Part shown: piece after piece, positions 61,728 to 64,000 of the stretch
Numbering within the stretch: position 1 is the stretch's first letter
Layout of the letters: each line of letters begins with the position of its first letter
Source: Nitrobacteraceae bacterium AZCC 1564
GTDB taxonomy: Bacteria > Pseudomonadota > Alphaproteobacteria > Rhizobiales > Xanthobacteraceae
Assembly (NCBI GenBank): GCA_036924835.1
Contig: JBAGRR010000001.1
Span: 930,001 to 994,000 of the forward strand
Direction: 5' to 3'
Length of the DNA stretch: 64,000 nucleotides
Notes under the pieces: model-generated
Databases searched by the model: none
What the model was told of the DNA's origin: nothing
The model's input: only the letters and a program-made list of their open reading frames with translations
Made by a program: the position numbers and the translations under genes

Positions 61728-62546
61728 ATGACAATGTGGGCCAAACTGCGGGAGAAACGTTCCATGTCACCAGCCGAAACTGCTCGCCTGAAAGAAGTCC
61801 AGTCAACGATGTCTGAGGCCGAATGGTCCCAGCGAGTCAACCTCGCCGCGGCCTATCGGCTGGTCGCTCTCTATGGCTGGGACGATCTGGTCGACACCCA
61901 TATCTCGGCACGCGTCCCCGGCCCCGAGCATCATTTCTTGATCAACCCATACGGCCTGATGTTTGACGAGATCACTGCGTCAAGCCTCGTGAAGGTCGAC
62001 CTCGACGGCAACCAGCTGACGCCGAGCGAGTACAAGATCAATCCCGCAGGCTTTACGATTCACTCCGCCATTCATGAGGTGCGAGAGGACGCGGGCTGCG
62101 TGATGCATCTGCACACCCCGGACGGCACTGCTGTTGCGAGCTGTATGGAAGGCCTGCTTCCACTCAACCAGACTGCGCAGCTCGTCACTGGCGACCTCGC
62201 CTACCACGACTATGAAGGCATCGCGCTCGACCATGATGAACGCCCGCGCATCCAACGGGACCTCGGCCAAAAGAATCATCTGCTGCTGCGCAATCACGGC
62301 ACACTGACCGTCGGTCGTTCGGTCGCGTCGGCATTCGAGCGTATGTATCATCTGGAGCGGGCATGCACGATGCAGGTGCGCACCCGCATGTTGGGACCGA
62401 CGGCCTACCCGGTCGACAAGTTGGTGATCGAAAAGAACGAGAAACTGGTGAGCGATCCGGATCGCTCCGATCTGCGTTCGACAAAGCTCGTCTGGCCGCC
62501 GCTGCTGCGTAAGCTTGACAGGATCGATCCCAGCTACAAGAATTAA
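61728..62546 (+). CDS. Class II aldolase/adducin-family protein
   Basis: Zinc-dependent fold of the L-fuculose-phosphate aldolase/adducin family with 272 residues. The zinc-binding site is shown by VMHLHTPDG and NHGTLTVG. The overall layout WDDLVDTHISARVPG then INPYGLMFDEI is typical of the non-aldolase members that act as decarboxylases or epimerases or are of unknown use. The start could be one of two in-frame ATGs (61728 or the ATG 12 codons later). A strong terminator follows at 62577. Confidence 0.86.
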   Translation: MTMWAKLREKRSMSPAETARLKEVQSTMSEAEWSQRVNLAAAYRLVALYGWDDLVDTHISARVPGPEHHFLINPYGLMFDEITASSLVKVDLDGNQLTPSEYKINPAGFTIHSAIHEVREDAGCVMHLHTPDGTAVASCMEGLLPLNQTAQLVTGDLAYHDYEGIALDHDERPRIQRDLGQKNHLLLRNHGTLTVGRSVASAFERMYHLERACTMQVRTRMLGPTAYPVDKLVIEKNEKLVSDPDRSDLRSTKLVWPPLLRKLDRIDPSYKN

Positions 62547-62576
62547 CTCGTCAGCCTCTACACTGACCGGACTACA

Positions 62577-62610
62577 AACGCCGCCCAATTCCGGGCGGCG
62601 TTTTTACTTT
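62577..62610 (+). terminator. Rho-independent terminator after the class II aldolase gene
   Basis: AACGCCGCCC-AATTCC-GGGCGGCGTT is a 10-bp GC-rich stem with a 6-base loop, followed by TTTACTTTT. It lies 30 bases after the stop codon and also serves the converging peptidase gene, since its mirror side is A-rich. Confidence 0.85.
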
Positions 62611-62623
62611 TGAAGGCAGAATA

Positions 62624-63997
62624 TCAGCTACGAGCGTCTGCGAAGGCGGCCAGAATGCGCGCCCAGGAACGGATGCCCTTGTGGAAGCTCTGGAGGTCGT
62701 ACTTCTCATTCGGCGAATGGATATTGTCATCCTCAAGCCCAAATCCGATCAGCACGGTGTCGAGGCCGAGCGTGCGCTTGAAGTCAGCGACGATTGGAAT
62801 CGACGCGCCGGAGCCGATCAGCAGCGCCTCCTTGCCCCACTCGTCGGTCAAAGCGCGCTTTGCCGCTGCAAGCGGCTTCATTCCCCAATCGAGAGCAATG
62901 GCCGGCGCGCCCGCATGATCGGTGAACTCGGCGGAGCAATCTTTCGGCAAGCGGGCCGCGACGAAATCGCGGAAGGCCTTGCGGATCTTCTCGGGGTCCT
63001 GGCCCTCCACCAGACGGAACGAGACCTTTGCTGAGGCTTCGGCCGGAATGACGGTCTTTGACCCTTCACCCGTATAACCACCCACGATACCGTTGATGTC
63101 ACAGGTCGGGCGCGACGATATCTGTTCGATCAGAAGGCGATCCTTCTCACCGGCTGGGACGGAAAGACCGATCGGCTTGAGGAATGTTTCAGGTGTGAGA
63201 TTCAATCCCTTCCACTGTTCCAGAATGTCCGACGGCAAATCCTTCACGCCGTCATAAAAGCCCGGGATCGTGATGTGTCCGTTCTCGTCGAACAGACCGC
63301 CGAGTATCCGCGTCAGCACACGGATCGGATTCTGCGCCCCGCCGCCAAAAATGCCGGAATGCAAATCGCGGTTTGCCGCTTTGATCTTGACCTCATCGTA
63401 CACGAGCCCGCGCAGCGACGTCGTGATCGCCGGCGTATTTGGATCCCACATGCCGGTGTCACAAACCAGCACGAAGTCCGCAGCAAAGTCCTTCTTATGT
63501 TTTTCGAGAAAAGGTCCGAAGTTCTTCGATCCGATTTCCTCCTCGCCCTCGATTAGGATCGTCACGTTCAGCGGCAACGAGCCGGTGACATTCTTCCAGG
63601 CTCGGCAAGCTTCGACAAACGTCATGAGCTGGCCTTTGTCATCCTCAGCGCCTCGCGCCACGATGATCTTGCGCCCATCCGCGTGATTGGTGACGACCGG
63701 CTCAAACGGGGGGCGGTGCCAGAGATCCAGTGGATCAACCGGCTGTACATCGTAGTGTCCATAGAACAGAACGTGGGCACCACCGGTGCCATTGCTTTTC
63801 CCCACAATCGCCGGGTGCCCTGCGGTTTGGCGAACCTCAGTCGCAAAACCGATGCTGGCAATGTCAGCCGCAAGATGATCGGCCGCGTTGCGGCAATCTT
63901 CAGCGAAGGCAGGATCAGCCGATATCGACTTGATCCGTAACAGCGCGAACAAACGCTCAAGACTCTTGTCGAAATCAGCATCGATGCGCGCAAGCAC
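62624..63997 (-). CDS. M20-family metallo-dipeptidase
   Basis: Di-zinc exopeptidase of 457 residues (if the GTG at 63997 is the start; an ATG overlaps at 63999, and the true start may lie beyond the window). Ligands and catalytic residues are visible: His-Asp in LFYGHYDVQPVDP, the bridging Asp in RGAEDDKGQL, and the base pair of Glu in LIEGEEEIGS. A dimerisation (lid) domain lies between about 200 and 330. The family includes carnosinases and DapE-like deacylases; the layout fits the dipeptidases. Confidence 0.88.
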   Translation of the reverse strand: MLARIDADFDKSLERLFALLRIKSISADPAFAEDCRNAADHLAADIASIGFATEVRQTAGHPAIVGKSNGTGGAHVLFYGHYDVQPVDPLDLWHRPPFEPVVTNHADGRKIIVARGAEDDKGQLMTFVEACRAWKNVTGSLPLNVTILIEGEEEIGSKNFGPFLEKHKKDFAADFVLVCDTGMWDPNTPAITTSLRGLVYDEVKIKAANRDLHSGIFGGGAQNPIRVLTRILGGLFDENGHITIPGFYDGVKDLPSDILEQWKGLNLTPETFLKPIGLSVPAGEKDRLLIEQISSRPTCDINGIVGGYTGEGSKTVIPAEASAKVSFRLVEGQDPEKIRKAFRDFVAARLPKDCSAEFTDHAGAPAIALDWGMKPLAAAKRALTDEWGKEALLIGSGASIPIVADFKRTLGLDTVLIGFGLEDDNIHSPNEKYDLQSFHKGIRSWARILAAFADARS

Positions 63998-64000
63998 ATC

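Noticed and set aside
1-64000. Search for CRISPR arrays, tRNA/rRNA genes, phage or IS elements
   Set aside because: No regular direct repeats with spacers, no cloverleaf or rRNA-like stretches and no transposase or integrase were seen on reading both strands. Short or diverged cases could be missed.

Overview
The window looks like chromosome of an alphaproteobacterium of the Nitrobacteraceae/Bradyrhizobiaceae (Bradyrhizobium, Afipia, Rhodopseudomonas type). The reasons are the block cycHJKL-degP-regulator-kinase-glnE, a MucR-type regulator, a FeuPQ-type two-component pair, DUF2336, DUF1491 and DUF5330 proteins, PleC/DivJ-type kinases and intergenic palindromic repeats of the kind common in that family. 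The genus cannot be fixed from the sequence alone. No rRNA, tRNA, IS element, prophage or CRISPR array was seen.

Region 1 (1-13.3 kb) is the most distinctive part. On the minus strand, in transcription order, it holds a GntR/UTRA regulator, a three-subunit molybdenum hydroxylase of the xanthine dehydrogenase/CoxLMS family (its iron-sulfur subunit fused to a CoxG domain), pxpA, and a complete coenzyme F420 set: npdG, cofE, cofD, cofC and a two-domain FO synthase fbiC that runs off the left edge. pxpB and pxpC lie divergently on the plus strand. The genes are tightly packed with several 4-nt overlaps, and two predicted promoters (for pxpA and pxpBC) share a TACTATCTT element between their -35 and -10 boxes. 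I infer one regulon that may hydroxylate a heterocycle, reduce it with F420H2 and open or cleave a lactam with the PxpABC complex.

Region 2 (13.3-24.9 kb) is mixed: a GhrA-type dehydrogenase, an MFS exporter, a TPR-methyltransferase, a DUF1537 acid-sugar kinase, a zinc-independent MDR oxidoreductase, a CDF metal exporter and a PleC-type histidine kinase. Region 3 (24.9-36.1 kb) is the block ccmI-ccmE-ccmF-ccmH-degP-regulator-kinase-glnE, all on the minus strand. Here glnE is broken by a one-base frameshift near 26984. Region 4 (36.3-43.9 kb) holds a large unknown protein, FeuPQ, a secreted trypsin-like protease, a set of very small genes and a RES/Xre-type toxin-antitoxin pair.

Region 5 (43.9-59.6 kb) carries a 14-TM MFS exporter, a cysteine-cluster protein, PBP1A, DUF1214/DUF1254 proteins, a TerC protein, several unknowns, DUF2336 behind a perfect CtrA-type box, DUF1491, a peptidoglycan-binding protein, a DivJ/PleC-type kinase, DUF5330, SufE and MucR. 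Region 6 (59.9-64 kb) has a GT-C glycosyltransferase, a class II aldolase-family protein and an M20 dipeptidase at the right edge.

At least seven short palindromic repeat copies, in three families, sit between genes.
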